This document shows positions 41,715 through 50,289 of a stretch of DNA of 64,000 nt, piece by piece. Position numbers and translations under genes: made by a program. Location of the stretch: positions 124,001 through 188,000 of the forward strand of contig CAJTIU010000004.1 in NCBI GenBank assembly GCA_910576335.1, read 5' to 3'. Every line of letters begins with the position of its first letter. Position 1 is the first letter of the stretch. This DNA comes from Lachnospiraceae bacterium. Lineage in GTDB: Bacteria > Bacillota > Clostridia > Lachnospirales > Lachnospiraceae. Under the pieces are notes generated by a model. That model did not search any database. It was not told the DNA's origin and was given only the letters and a program-made list of their open reading frames with translations.

Positions 41715-42902
41715 CTAAAAATATTCCTTCGCCAGGTCTCTGAACCTTGGCAGGGAATTCACAATTGTCTCATAGGAAACACAATATGCAAGCCTGACAT
41801 ATCCCGGACATGCAAATGAGCTTCCCGGCACAATCAGAATATGATGTTTCTTAGCCGCTGCGCAGAATTCCTTCTCATCTGCCACCGGAGATTTTACGAA
41901 CAGATAGAAGGCTCCCTCTGGTCTGATACATTCAAATCCGCATTCCCTGAGCCCTTGATATAAAGCCTCCCTGTTACGGTTATAATAGGAAATATCTGTC
42001 TTCTCATGAATGCATTTTGCTACAACTTTCTGCTGCAGAGTGGGAGCGTTGACAAAACCGAGAATCCTTGTTGCCACATTTGCCGCGGCAAGAACCTCCT
42101 CACTGTCTGACACCTCATCAGGAATGACAAGATAACCAATCCGCTCTCCTGGAAGGGATAAGGACTTGCTATAAGAATATCCTACAATCGTGTTATCATA
42201 ATATTTCGTCAGATATGGCACCTCAGCGCCGTCATATACAAGCTCACGGTAGGGCTCATCTGAGATCAGGAAAATATCTGTGCCATACTCCTTCTGCTTA
42301 TTTTCCATAATCGCGGCAAGTTCCCGGATCGTTTCCTCAGAATACACAACGCCTGTAGGGTTATTCGGTGTATTTATAATCACAGCCTTTGTCTTCGGGG
42401 TAATCTTCTGCCGGAATTCGTCAAGCTTTGGTTGGAAATTCTCTGTATCAGGGGATATCTCCACCAGAATGCCATCATAATTGTTCGTATAAGAACGGTA
42501 TTCTCCAAAATAGGGTGCAAAGGCAATCACCTCATCTCCCGGATTAATGAGAGATTTCAGGATTACGTTCAACCCGCCTGCCGCCCCCACTGTCATCACA
42601 ATATTTTTCCCCTCGAACCGGGTGCCGAATCTCTCGTTCAGTGAGTCCGCCACTGTCTTCCGTACATCCGCATAGCCGCTGTTGCTGTTTGTATAACCAT
42701 GGAGAACAACCGGATCCTCCTCGTCAATCAGCTCACGAATCGCCTGCTTTACCGCCTCTGGCGCCGCCACATTTGGGTTTCCAAGGCTGAAATCATAAAC
42801 ATTCTCTGCACCATAGATCTGTGCAAGCCTGCTGCCCTCTTCGAACATCGCACGGATTGCGGAGCTGTTAGCTACCATGTTCTTCATCTTTTCCGCTATC
42901 AT
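41715..42902 (-). CDS. PLP-dependent aminotransferase, aspartate-aminotransferase fold
   Basis: A 395-aa class I/II aminotransferase. Visible motifs are FSLGNPNVAAP, VTVGAAGGLNVILKSLINPGD, NTPNNPTGVVYS, ISDEPYRELVYDG and the PLP-binding lysine in SYSKSLSLPGERIGY. This type is annotated as aspartate or aromatic aminotransferase in Clostridia; specificity cannot be told. ATG 42902 follows AGGAGAGAAG. It is 39 bases upstream of hisC on the same strand. Confidence 0.88.
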   Translation of the reverse strand: MIAEKMKNMVANSSAIRAMFEEGSRLAQIYGAENVYDFSLGNPNVAAPEAVKQAIRELIDEEDPVVLHGYTNSNSGYADVRKTVADSLNERFGTRFEGKNIVMTVGAAGGLNVILKSLINPGDEVIAFAPYFGEYRSYTNNYDGILVEISPDTENFQPKLDEFRQKITPKTKAVIINTPNNPTGVVYSEETIRELAAIMENKQKEYGTDIFLISDEPYRELVYDGAEVPYLTKYYDNTIVGYSYSKSLSLPGERIGYLVIPDEVSDSEEVLAAANVATRILGFVNAPTLQQKVVAKCIHEKTDISYYNRNREALYQGLRECGFECIRPEGAFYLFVKSPVADEKEFCAAAKKHHILIVPGSSFACPGYVRLAYCVSYETIVNSLPRFRDLAKEYF

Positions 42903-42951
42903 CTGTCTTCTCTCCTTTTGTTATTCTCTTCCACTGCCCGGTACTTCACAG

Positions 42952-43863
42952 TTATTCTTTTCTCTGTTCTGTCACAGTTCCTTTTTCTACAAGGAATACA
43001 GGGCGGTAGGAAAGCTTTGCCCTCCGGAGACCCTCGGCGCCCGTATCCTCTTCCCTGTTCACATAGGTATAGTCCATACACTCATGCTCCACAAACTGCT
43101 GATTGATCATATTATAGGCTCCCGGTATCTCTGCATATGCCTTTTCAATATGAACTACAAAGGTATCTGAACAAACCGGTTCTCCTATCGTAAATGCCAC
43201 AATCTCCCCGTCCACACGGAGGACTCCCCCTGTCAGTCCAAGCTCTTCAAACAGCCGGAGGGCGTTCAGTGTCACGCACATCTCCGCATTTTTTTCCAAA
43301 TCTTCGTTGCATCCATTATCATTACGCCACCTAAGGGCCATCTGAAAGCACTCCTCCACATTCTCTCTGGAAATAGATTCGTAACTCCAGCGGTTCGCGT
43401 ATATTGACTTAAACTTATTCACATGGTTTCTCTTTCCATGTAATTTCTTTCCCGGAAGGGCGGCAAGCTTCTCTGATTCATATACATAATCCGCGTTGTC
43501 CCGTTCATATTCAATCTGAAATCTTCCCGGATACCATTTCTCAAGAAGTTCAAAATTATCCGGCGTCACATTGTACATTGTAAAGGGATAGCCCTTTTTC
43601 TCACTGTAAGCCTTCAGCTCCTCCAGAGCTTTCCTTACATTTTCCTCCTCCCCCGCCGGAAATGCGAAGGATACATGGGTATTGTCTTCACTTTTAAAAA
43701 CAAGGGCATTCTCTACAACCGCCCATTTTACGGGATACTGTCTGGACCATAAAAAGACATTTACAAACGTCCTCTCACAGCTTCTGCTCGTATGATGCCT
43801 GAAATAATCAGAGATGATCTCTTTATCTTCCAATTCCGCTCTCTTAAACTGTGTCTCTTCCAT
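42952..43863 (-). CDS. DUF2156-domain (acyl-transfer fold) protein
   Basis: A 303-aa protein covering the GNAT-like double domain of DUF2156, the C-terminal catalytic part of MprF lysyl-phosphatidylglycerol synthase and related tRNA-dependent aminoacyl transferases. Key stretches are KKLHGKRNHVNKFKSIYANRWSYE, LRVDGEIVAFTIGEP and YTYVNREEDTGAEGLRRAKLSYRPVF. No membrane domain is attached, so a stand-alone role is likely. ATG 43863 follows AAAGGTGA. Confidence 0.85.
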   Translation of the reverse strand: MEETQFKRAELEDKEIISDYFRHHTSRSCERTFVNVFLWSRQYPVKWAVVENALVFKSEDNTHVSFAFPAGEEENVRKALEELKAYSEKKGYPFTMYNVTPDNFELLEKWYPGRFQIEYERDNADYVYESEKLAALPGKKLHGKRNHVNKFKSIYANRWSYESISRENVEECFQMALRWRNDNGCNEDLEKNAEMCVTLNALRLFEELGLTGGVLRVDGEIVAFTIGEPVCSDTFVVHIEKAYAEIPGAYNMINQQFVEHECMDYTYVNREEDTGAEGLRRAKLSYRPVFLVEKGTVTEQRKE

Positions 43864-43915
43864 AATTCACCTTTATCCGTTTCCGTTCACTTTGTGACTG
43901 CACTAAAAAATTTGT

Positions 43916-43972
43916 GTAACTACTCATTACCGTCACAGAGACAGGCTCTGTGACGATCTTCTGAACAGTTAC
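43916..43972. repeat. Short R1-like hairpin element upstream of the DUF2156 gene
   Basis: GTAACT...AGTTAC-type ends enclose CGTCACAGAG/CTCTGTGACG, a perfect 10-bp stem with a 5-nt loop. It is in the leader region of the DUF2156 gene. Confidence 0.6.
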
Positions 43973-44045
43973 AAATTAGTATACCATATTTTTTACAAGA
44001 TATCAAAATTTGTTTTAAAATCCATCTGTAGTAAATGCAAAGCCC

Positions 44046-44178
44046 GTTACTGTTCACACAGGACTTTGCATTTACTGCAAAGTCCGTAAGAAAATGATTC
44101 AGGTGTGAGCAAATCCCATTCGCGAAGCGAATTTTAAATGGATTTGCGAAGGTTACTGTGAACGGAGTGAACAGTAAC
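44046..44178 (+). repeat. R1 structured repeat, copy 6, ending the ABC exporter gene
   Basis: Almost identical to copy 1 over 133 bases. Its right end (44153-44178) encodes the last eight codons and the stop of the ABC exporter on the minus strand. Confidence 0.92.
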
Positions 44179-45907
44179 CAAAGCCCTGTGTGAACAACGC
44201 CTCATAAATTCCTTTTTTCTCCATCAGCTCTTCATGGCTGCCTTGTTCTGCAATTCCGTCACTTGTGAGCACAAGGATCTTTTCAGCATTGCGGATCGTA
44301 GTAAGCCTGTGGGCGATGACAAAGGTCGTACGGTTCTTCGCAAGGCTTTCCAGGGAATGCTGCACTACCCTTTCACTCTCATTATCCAGGGCAGATGTAG
44401 CCTCGTCAAAAATGAGAATGGGCGGATTCTTCAGAAAGACTCTGGCAATTGAAATTCTCTGCTTCTGCCCTCCGGAAAGCTTAACTCCCCGCTGTCCAAT
44501 GTCTGTATCATATCCTTCCGGGAAATTCATAATAAACTCGTGGGCATTGGCTGCCTTCGCTGCCCGCAGCACCTCCTCATCTGATGCTTCCGGCTTTCCA
44601 TACCGGATATTATCCATAATTGAGCCGGCAAAAAGATAAACATCCTGCTGCACGATCCCGATCTGTCCTCTCAGGTCATTCAGCTTCATATCCCGGATAT
44701 CCATACCATCAATGCAGACTGCCCCCTCCGATACCTCGTAAAATCTCGGAATCAGGCTTAGCAGGGTGGTCTTTCCTACTCCTGACGGACCCACAAGAGC
44801 AATATATTCCCCTGCCCTCACCTTCAGGTTGATTCCGTGGAGAACCTGCTGGCTCTGATCTTCATAGTGGAAAGAAACATTTTTAAACTCCACGTCGCCT
44901 CTTACTTCTTCTACAGATACCGAGTCCGGTTTGTCCGCTATATCCGGGGCAATAGACAGGATTTCCAGAAATCTCTCAAAACCTGAATAGCCATTCTGGA
45001 ACTGTTCTGTGAAGCTTACCAGTTTTTTCACCGGATCCGTGAAGTTGGTAATGTATAAGATGAATGTAATCAAGTCAGACAGCTCTACCGCTCCATCCAG
45101 CATCATCTGCACACCGAAGACAAGAACCCCTACCGTTACAAGTGTTGTCATAGCACCCAGCCCGGAATGATAGATTCCCATGTATTTATAGCTGACCCGT
45201 TTGGCTGCCACAAAATTATCGTTCCCCATCTTAAACTTTCTCATCTCTTCTTTTTCATTGGCAAAGGACTTCACCACGCGGATTCCTGCCAGACTGTCTT
45301 CAATCTGGCTGTTGATATCTGCAATCCTCTCCCTGTTCCTCTTAAATGCCCGCTTCATCCGTCCGTTATAATAAAATGCGAATACAGCCATCACCGGGAT
45401 GAATGAAAATGCAACCAGTGCAAGCCTGACATTGATCGTGAGAAGAATTGCAAAGGAACCAATGATTTTAATAATGGAAATCACAAGATCTTCCGGCCCA
45501 TGGTGCAGAAGCTCACTGATGTCAAATAAATCGCTCGTAATTCTTGACAGAAGGTGCCCCACCTTCTGATTGTCATAAAATGCAAATGTAAGCTTCTGAT
45601 AATGCCCAAAGATATCCCTCCGCATGTCGGCTTCCATACGCGCTCCCATCACATGTCCATAGTATGCTATGTAAAAATTACAGAATATCTCTACCAGTAC
45701 AAGCCCCACAAGAGCCACACCAAGCATCATAATTGTATGCTTTGCTTCAGATGGCGTAAAGTAGACCACCTCATTTGTAATATAGCGTACAATAAGCGGG
45801 ATCATCAGTGTAACAGCTGCCCCGAGAACCGCAAAGACCATATCACTGTAAAACAACGGCTTGTATGGAGCATAATAAGCAAATAATTTCTTCAGCTTCT
45901 CCTTCAT
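44153..45907 (-). CDS. ABC exporter with fused membrane and ATPase domains
   Basis: A 584-aa half-transporter of the multidrug/lipid exporter type. Six membrane helices span about 1-310, and the ATPase (about 335-575) has Walker A GPSGVGKTT, signature LSGGQKQR, Walker B ILIFDEATSALD and the H-loop VIAHRLTT. It probably works as a homodimer since no partner is adjacent. ATG 45907 is preferred because AGAGGAGAGG lies about 13 bases upstream. The last residues YCSLRSQ and the TAA come from R1 repeat copy 6, so the end of the protein has been extended. Substrate unknown. Confidence 0.92.
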   Translation of the reverse strand: MKEKLKKLFAYYAPYKPLFYSDMVFAVLGAAVTLMIPLIVRYITNEVVYFTPSEAKHTIMMLGVALVGLVLVEIFCNFYIAYYGHVMGARMEADMRRDIFGHYQKLTFAFYDNQKVGHLLSRITSDLFDISELLHHGPEDLVISIIKIIGSFAILLTINVRLALVAFSFIPVMAVFAFYYNGRMKRAFKRNRERIADINSQIEDSLAGIRVVKSFANEKEEMRKFKMGNDNFVAAKRVSYKYMGIYHSGLGAMTTLVTVGVLVFGVQMMLDGAVELSDLITFILYITNFTDPVKKLVSFTEQFQNGYSGFERFLEILSIAPDIADKPDSVSVEEVRGDVEFKNVSFHYEDQSQQVLHGINLKVRAGEYIALVGPSGVGKTTLLSLIPRFYEVSEGAVCIDGMDIRDMKLNDLRGQIGIVQQDVYLFAGSIMDNIRYGKPEASDEEVLRAAKAANAHEFIMNFPEGYDTDIGQRGVKLSGGQKQRISIARVFLKNPPILIFDEATSALDNESERVVQHSLESLAKNRTTFVIAHRLTTIRNAEKILVLTSDGIAEQGSHEELMEKKGIYEALFTQGFGYCSLRSQ

Positions 45908-46032
45908 AAACTTAAAAACACCTCTCCTCTTCATCACACGAAATGAGACCACGGGAATCTATCCTGTGGTCTTTTCATCGTTTCAATATATTAAATTATT
46001 ACATACTCTTTGCAAAAAAGCAAATAGCTTTT

Positions 46033-46102
46033 GTTACTGTCATTCCCGAATCACTTTCTTACGGTCTGTGCAGTGAATACACAGACCTGTGTGAACTGTA
46101 AC
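46033..46102 (-). repeat. R1 structured repeat, copy 7 (deleted form, inverted)
   Basis: On the minus strand: GTTACAGTTCACACAGG, the GGTCTGTG.../...CACAGACC hairpin around ATTCACT, CGTAAGAAAGTGATTC, then a short join to GACAGTAAC. The second hairpin is missing. It lies in the 5' leader of the ABC exporter and is inverted relative to copy 6 at the gene's other end. Confidence 0.85.
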
Positions 46103-46140
46103 TACTTTTCATTTAAAAATGGCTACCTTTCGGTGTTTTA

Positions 46141-46180
46141 CGTGTCCCAAAGTCATGCTTTTTCATGCAAGCATGAAACG
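46141..46180. promoter_or_regulatory. Third half-site and small hairpin left of the palindromic promoter
   Basis: GTGTCCCAAAGTCATG is an inverted, imperfect match (12 of 16) to the palindrome arm CATGATCTTTTGACAC. Next to it TTTCATGC-AA-GCATGAAA forms a hairpin. Together with the 58-bp palindrome this may form a three-site operator. Confidence 0.4.
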
Positions 46181-46238
46181 CATGATCTTTTGACACTTGT
46201 ATCATAGTATGCTATGATACAAGTGTCAAAAGATCATG
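46181..46238. promoter_or_regulatory. 58-bp palindrome carrying a sigma-A promoter on each strand
   Basis: 27-base perfect arms around TATG. On the plus strand TTGACA (46190-95) and TATGAT (46213-18) are 17 bases apart and face iorA. On the minus strand the same two hexamers are at 46229-24 and 46206-01, also 17 apart, and face the ABC exporter. Each -10 lies in the other promoter's -35 side, so the two promoters share the same DNA. There is no T-run on either side, so it is not a usual terminator. Confidence 0.75.
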
Positions 46239-46244
46239 AGAAAC

Positions 46245-46281
46245 GTTACTATGAATGGCCTCACGGGCCGTAAATAGTAAC
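46245..46281. repeat. Short R1-like hairpin in the iorA leader
   Basis: GTTACTAT and ATAGTAAC flank TGGCC/GGGCC. It would be at the 5' end of the iorA transcript made from the palindromic promoter. Confidence 0.65.
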
Positions 46282-46322
46282 AGAATGAGCGAATTCGTAT
46301 TGACGTAAACAGAGGTGATTTT

Positions 46323-48287
46323 ATGCATAAGGAATTTTTAATGGGCAATGAAGCTATTGCCCTGGGAGCTATTGCGGCCGGTGTGAATCTTGTATCCGGC
46401 TATCCGGGCACGCCTTCCTCAGAGGTACTGGAAACCGTGGCAAAGCGCAGGACATCTGATATCTACGTAGAATGGTCTGTCAATGAGAAAGCGGCCATGG
46501 AAGTTGCCTCAGGAGCCGCTTATACCGGAGCAAGATGTATGGTTACCATGAAACAGGTGGGGCTCAATGTAGCTTCTGATCCGCTGATGAGCCTGGAGTA
46601 TATTGGCGTTAAGGGCGGTATGGTTGTACTTGTGGCAGATGATCCGGGGCCGGTCTCATCCCAGACCGAACAGGATACAAGATGTTTTGCCGGATTTTCA
46701 AAGCTTCCCTGCTTTGATCCCTCGGATCCGCAGGAGGCTTATGAGATGGTACAGGAAGCCTTTGAATATTCAGAACAATACGGAACTCCTGTCTTTTTGC
46801 GGCCTACTACAAGGGTCTGTCACGGCTACGCTTCTATTACCGTAAAGGATGAGACAGAATATCAGCCGCGCAGATTCGAAGGATTCGTGAAGGATACAGG
46901 CCGCTGGGTCATCTTTCCCCGCCTTTCCTATCAGAACCACATAAAAATCGAGGCAAGAAATGTAAAGCTAGCCGAAGATTTCTCCAAATACAGCCGGAAC
47001 CGCATCTATCCGGCATGTGAAAGGAAACAGAAGCTTAAAAAGGGAGTCGTATCAGGCGGTATCAGCTTCACCTATGCAATTGAAACCCTGGAACAGCTGG
47101 GCATGGCAAGACTTTTTAAGGTTTCTACACCCCATCCGTTTCCCGAAAAGCTGGCGCTTGAATTTCTGGACGGTCTTGAGGAAGTCCTCTGTATTGAGGA
47201 ACTGGATCCGGTTCTTGAGCGGGAGCTTAACTATCTCTGCGGGAGGCATCATCTCCCTGTAAGGATCTATGGAAAGCTTACAGGACATGTAAAAAACGCA
47301 GGGGAAAACAGCCGCGACAGCGTGCACAATGATCTCCTGCAGTTTTTCGAGGCAGATGCCGGATCCGTTACTGGATCCGGAAATGGCACAGCCGCTGTTA
47401 CAAAAGACCTTTCCGTCGTCCCTGCTCCTTTGGCGCTCCCGGCAAGACCTCCGGTTCTCTGCGCCGGATGTCCTCACCGTGCTTCCTTCTATGCAGTAAA
47501 GACTGCCATGAAAGGAAGAAAAACAGTTTTCTGCGGGGATATCGGGTGCTATACCCTGGGAAACGCCATGCCTCTTGACATGGTGGACACCTGTCTTTGT
47601 ATGGGCGCAGGTCTTGGAATTGCCCAGGGGATCGGACACATGGAACCGGATACTGCCTGTTTCGCATTTGTAGGTGATTCCACATTTTTTGCCTCTGCGA
47701 TCACGGGTGTAGTGAATGCAGTTTATAATCAGGCAAATATGACTTTAATCATACTGGATAACTCTACGACTGCCATGACAGGGCACCAGCCTCACCCCGG
47801 CACAGGGCAGACCATGATGGGTGAGATCGTGCAGAAAATAAATATTGAATCTGTCCTCAGGGGAATCGGGCTTACTGTCGTTGAAACAGTGAATCCTCTA
47901 GACTACCAGGCTTCCCTGAAATGCGTAAAGCAGACGGCGGATAAACCCGGCGTAAAAGCCATTATTTTCAAGTCCCCATGCATTGCCCTTACCAGGCCGT
48001 CCGGCAGCATGGCTGTTGATTCCAGAAAATGTACCGGATGCCGCAAATGTATCCGTGAGCTTGGATGTCCTGCGCTTATTCTCTCAGAAGGGAGGGTCTG
48101 CATTGATTCATCCCTGTGTACCGGCTGCTCTCTCTGTGCGCAGATTTGTGCGGCGGATGCAGTCTGCAGTCCGAAAAGCCGCACCCCTGGTCCGGCGGGT
48201 GATACTTTTACCCCCCTGGATAGCAGCAGCTGTCCGGCAGATGATACCTGCCATCCTGCAGATCAGGGAGGTGTACATAATGAATAA
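46323..48287 (+). CDS. iorA: Indolepyruvate:ferredoxin oxidoreductase, alpha subunit
   Basis: IorA with IorB oxidises aryl pyruvates (from Trp, Phe, Tyr) to aryl-acetyl-CoA with reduction of ferredoxin. The 654-aa protein has the pyruvate-domain opening NEAIALGAIAAGVNLVSGYPGTPSSE, the TPP-binding GDIGCYTLG and GDSTFFASAITGVVNAVYN, and at the C-terminus two 4Fe-4S clusters (CTGCRKCIRELGCP and CTGCSLCAQICAADAV). ATG 46323 follows AGAGGTGA. It overlaps iorB by 8 bases. Confidence 0.95.
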   Translation: MHKEFLMGNEAIALGAIAAGVNLVSGYPGTPSSEVLETVAKRRTSDIYVEWSVNEKAAMEVASGAAYTGARCMVTMKQVGLNVASDPLMSLEYIGVKGGMVVLVADDPGPVSSQTEQDTRCFAGFSKLPCFDPSDPQEAYEMVQEAFEYSEQYGTPVFLRPTTRVCHGYASITVKDETEYQPRRFEGFVKDTGRWVIFPRLSYQNHIKIEARNVKLAEDFSKYSRNRIYPACERKQKLKKGVVSGGISFTYAIETLEQLGMARLFKVSTPHPFPEKLALEFLDGLEEVLCIEELDPVLERELNYLCGRHHLPVRIYGKLTGHVKNAGENSRDSVHNDLLQFFEADAGSVTGSGNGTAAVTKDLSVVPAPLALPARPPVLCAGCPHRASFYAVKTAMKGRKTVFCGDIGCYTLGNAMPLDMVDTCLCMGAGLGIAQGIGHMEPDTACFAFVGDSTFFASAITGVVNAVYNQANMTLIILDNSTTAMTGHQPHPGTGQTMMGEIVQKINIESVLRGIGLTVVETVNPLDYQASLKCVKQTADKPGVKAIIFKSPCIALTRPSGSMAVDSRKCTGCRKCIRELGCPALILSEGRVCIDSSLCTGCSLCAQICAADAVCSPKSRTPGPAGDTFTPLDSSSCPADDTCHPADQGGVHNE

Positions 48288-48897
48288 AAATATTATATTA
48301 TGCGGAGTTGGAGGGCAGGGCACTGTCCTTGCTTCCAAATTAATCGCTGCGGCGGCCATGAAAAAAGATCTCCCTGTCATGAGCGCAGAAACCATTGGCA
48401 TGGCACAGAGGGGAGGAAGTGTATTCAGTCATATCCGGATCGGGGAGGGACTTCATTCTCCTATGATTGCAAAAAGCACTGCAGATGTCATCCTTGGCTT
48501 TGAGCCCGGGGAGGCGGTGCGGATGCTTCCATATTTAAAGGACAGCGGCCAGGTAATCGTCAGCAGCCGCGGAATTATGCCTGTAACTGCTGCACTTTCC
48601 GGCACTCCTTATCAGAGCGGCGAGATGATCAGATATTTAAAGACCCGGACGGATCATCTTCTTGTAATTGACACGGATAAAGCGTGCCGGGAACTGGGCT
48701 CTTCCAGGGTGCTTAATATGCTCCTGTTAGGAGCCGCAATCCACAGCGGTGCACTGGGACTTACAGATGCAGAGATAAAAGAAGTCATTAAAGAACGTGT
48801 TCCCGAAAAATATCACAAAATAAATTTCCGGGCGCTGGAATATACACATTCCCTTAAAAAAAATACTCTAAAGCAGGAAACATACCCACAACTTTAA
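48280..48897 (+). CDS. iorB: Indolepyruvate:ferredoxin oxidoreductase, beta subunit
   Basis: The 205-aa gamma/beta-type subunit carries the family opening NIILCGVGGQGTVLASKLIA and the segment SAETIGMAQRGGSVFSHIRIG. It is needed for the CoA-dependent half reaction. ATG 48280 follows GGGAGGTG, inside the end of iorA. The last 15 or so residues are hydrophilic and variable. Confidence 0.93.
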   Translation: MNKNIILCGVGGQGTVLASKLIAAAAMKKDLPVMSAETIGMAQRGGSVFSHIRIGEGLHSPMIAKSTADVILGFEPGEAVRMLPYLKDSGQVIVSSRGIMPVTAALSGTPYQSGEMIRYLKTRTDHLLVIDTDKACRELGSSRVLNMLLLGAAIHSGALGLTDAEIKEVIKERVPEKYHKINFRALEYTHSLKKNTLKQETYPQL

Positions 48898-48926
48898 CGG
48901 GCACACAAATTAAAGAAAGGACACAC

Positions 48927-48964
48927 GTAACGAAAAAGAGACTGAACGTCTCCTTGACCGTTAC
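48927..48964. repeat. Short GTAACG...CGTTAC hairpin just before paaK
   Basis: GTAACG/CGTTAC ends enclose GAGAC/GTCTC. It lies between the AAAGGA site at 48915-48920 and the first ATG of paaK and looks like a small R1-type element. Confidence 0.6.
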
Positions 48965-48976
48965 ATACAAAAAGAC

Positions 48977-50212
48977 ATGCAGATTTCAGACTTACAGATT
49001 ACCCAGGTTAACAGACAAATTGAGGCTCTTAAGAATGCCGGAAGCTTTTACGGCAGGAAGCTTCGCGATGCGGGAATCTCCAGCATCCAGACACCGGAGG
49101 ACTTCGAAGGTCTTCCTTTTTCCGAAAAAAACGATTTACGGGAAGCCTATCCCCTTGGGCTTATGACTGCTCCGGAGAATGAAATCGTACGGATTCATTC
49201 CTCCTCCGGAACCACCGGGCTCCCGGTTATCATTCCTTATACTGCGAAGGATGTAGACGACTGGGCGGTTATGTTTGCCCGATGTTACGAGACAGCCGGC
49301 ATTACAAATATGGACCGTATTCAGATTACTCCCGGATATGGCCTGTGGACCGCAGGCATCGGCTTCCAAAATGGCGCTGAAAAGCTCGGCGCCATGGTAA
49401 TACCCATGGGTCCCGGCAATACGGATAAGCAGCTTCAGATGATGATGGACATGAAGAGCACTGTCATCTGTGCAACCTCCTCCTATGCCCTGCTTCTCGC
49501 AGAGGAAATCGAAAAAAGGGGAATCGGGGATAAAATCCATCTAAAGAAGGGCGTAATCGGTTCCGAACGCTGGGGCGAAAAGATGCGTCAGCGTATTAAA
49601 AACGAGCTTGGCATTGAACTTTACGACATTTATGGATTGACGGAAATCTATGGTCCGGGTATTGGCATCAACTGCAAATATGACACTGGCATGCACTACT
49701 GGGATGATTACCTTTATATTGAAATCATTGACCCGGTAACTTTAAAGCCGGTTCCTGACGGGGAGATGGGCGAGATTGTTATCACTACCCTAGTAAAGGA
49801 GGGAGCTCCTCTCATCCGTTACCGCACCCACGACCTGTCACGCATTATTCCGGGAGAATGCCCGTGCGGCAGCAGATTTCCACGTCTTGATATGATTATG
49901 GGCAGAACAGATGACATGATAAAAATTAAGGGCGTCAATGTCTTCCCGAGCCAGATCGAAGAGATTTTGAGGGAATTCCCGGAAGCATCCAGTGAATACC
50001 AGATCCGTATCTCACATCTGGACGGCAGAGATACCATGCGTCTCTATGTGGAGACAAACGGAAGCGTTGATTTCCTTGACCTGGGCAGACGCATTGCCGG
50101 AACCATAAAGAGCCGGATCGGATTCACGCCACTTGTTAAGGTGGTTGAACTTGGCCTTCTCCCGAGAAGCGAAAAGAAGTCCAAAAGAGTCATTGATGAA
50201 AGATATGAGTAA
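48977..50212 (+). CDS. paaK: Phenylacetate-CoA ligase-like enzyme
   Basis: An adenylate-forming enzyme that joins aryl-acetates to CoA. It has SSSGTTGLPVIIPYT (P-loop), the family's DIYGLTEIYGPG, GEIVITTLVKEGAPLIRYRTHDLSR, and MGRTDDMIKIKGVNVFPSQIEEIL. At 411 aa it is about 20 residues shorter than usual. The frame is open upstream (reading DRYIQKD...) to a stop at 48911, but without ATG/GTG/TTG, and a hairpin lies between the AAAGGA site and ATG 48977. After iorAB it fits an aryl-pyruvate to aryl-acetate pathway (IorAB makes the CoA ester, PaaK could recover ATP). Confidence 0.88.
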   Translation: MQISDLQITQVNRQIEALKNAGSFYGRKLRDAGISSIQTPEDFEGLPFSEKNDLREAYPLGLMTAPENEIVRIHSSSGTTGLPVIIPYTAKDVDDWAVMFARCYETAGITNMDRIQITPGYGLWTAGIGFQNGAEKLGAMVIPMGPGNTDKQLQMMMDMKSTVICATSSYALLLAEEIEKRGIGDKIHLKKGVIGSERWGEKMRQRIKNELGIELYDIYGLTEIYGPGIGINCKYDTGMHYWDDYLYIEIIDPVTLKPVPDGEMGEIVITTLVKEGAPLIRYRTHDLSRIIPGECPCGSRFPRLDMIMGRTDDMIKIKGVNVFPSQIEEILREFPEASSEYQIRISHLDGRDTMRLYVETNGSVDFLDLGRRIAGTIKSRIGFTPLVKVVELGLLPRSEKKSKRVIDERYE

Positions 50213-50225
50213 GCCGCTCGCCAAA

Positions 50226-50251
50226 AGCCGGATGCTGTACAGCATCCGGCT
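50226..50251. terminator. Terminator between paaK and pyrD
   Basis: A perfect 26-bp palindrome AGCCGGATGCTGT/ACAGCATCCGGCT, flanked by TAAAATTGTTTT on the right and AAAA on the left, between convergent genes. Confidence 0.85.
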
Positions 50252-50289
50252 AAAATTGTTTTCTATTCGTAACTGCCAGGTAGTGACGT

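Noticed and set aside
46181-46238. Palindrome as a transcription terminator
   Set aside because: No T-run on either side, it lies between divergent starts, and it contains two consensus promoters.
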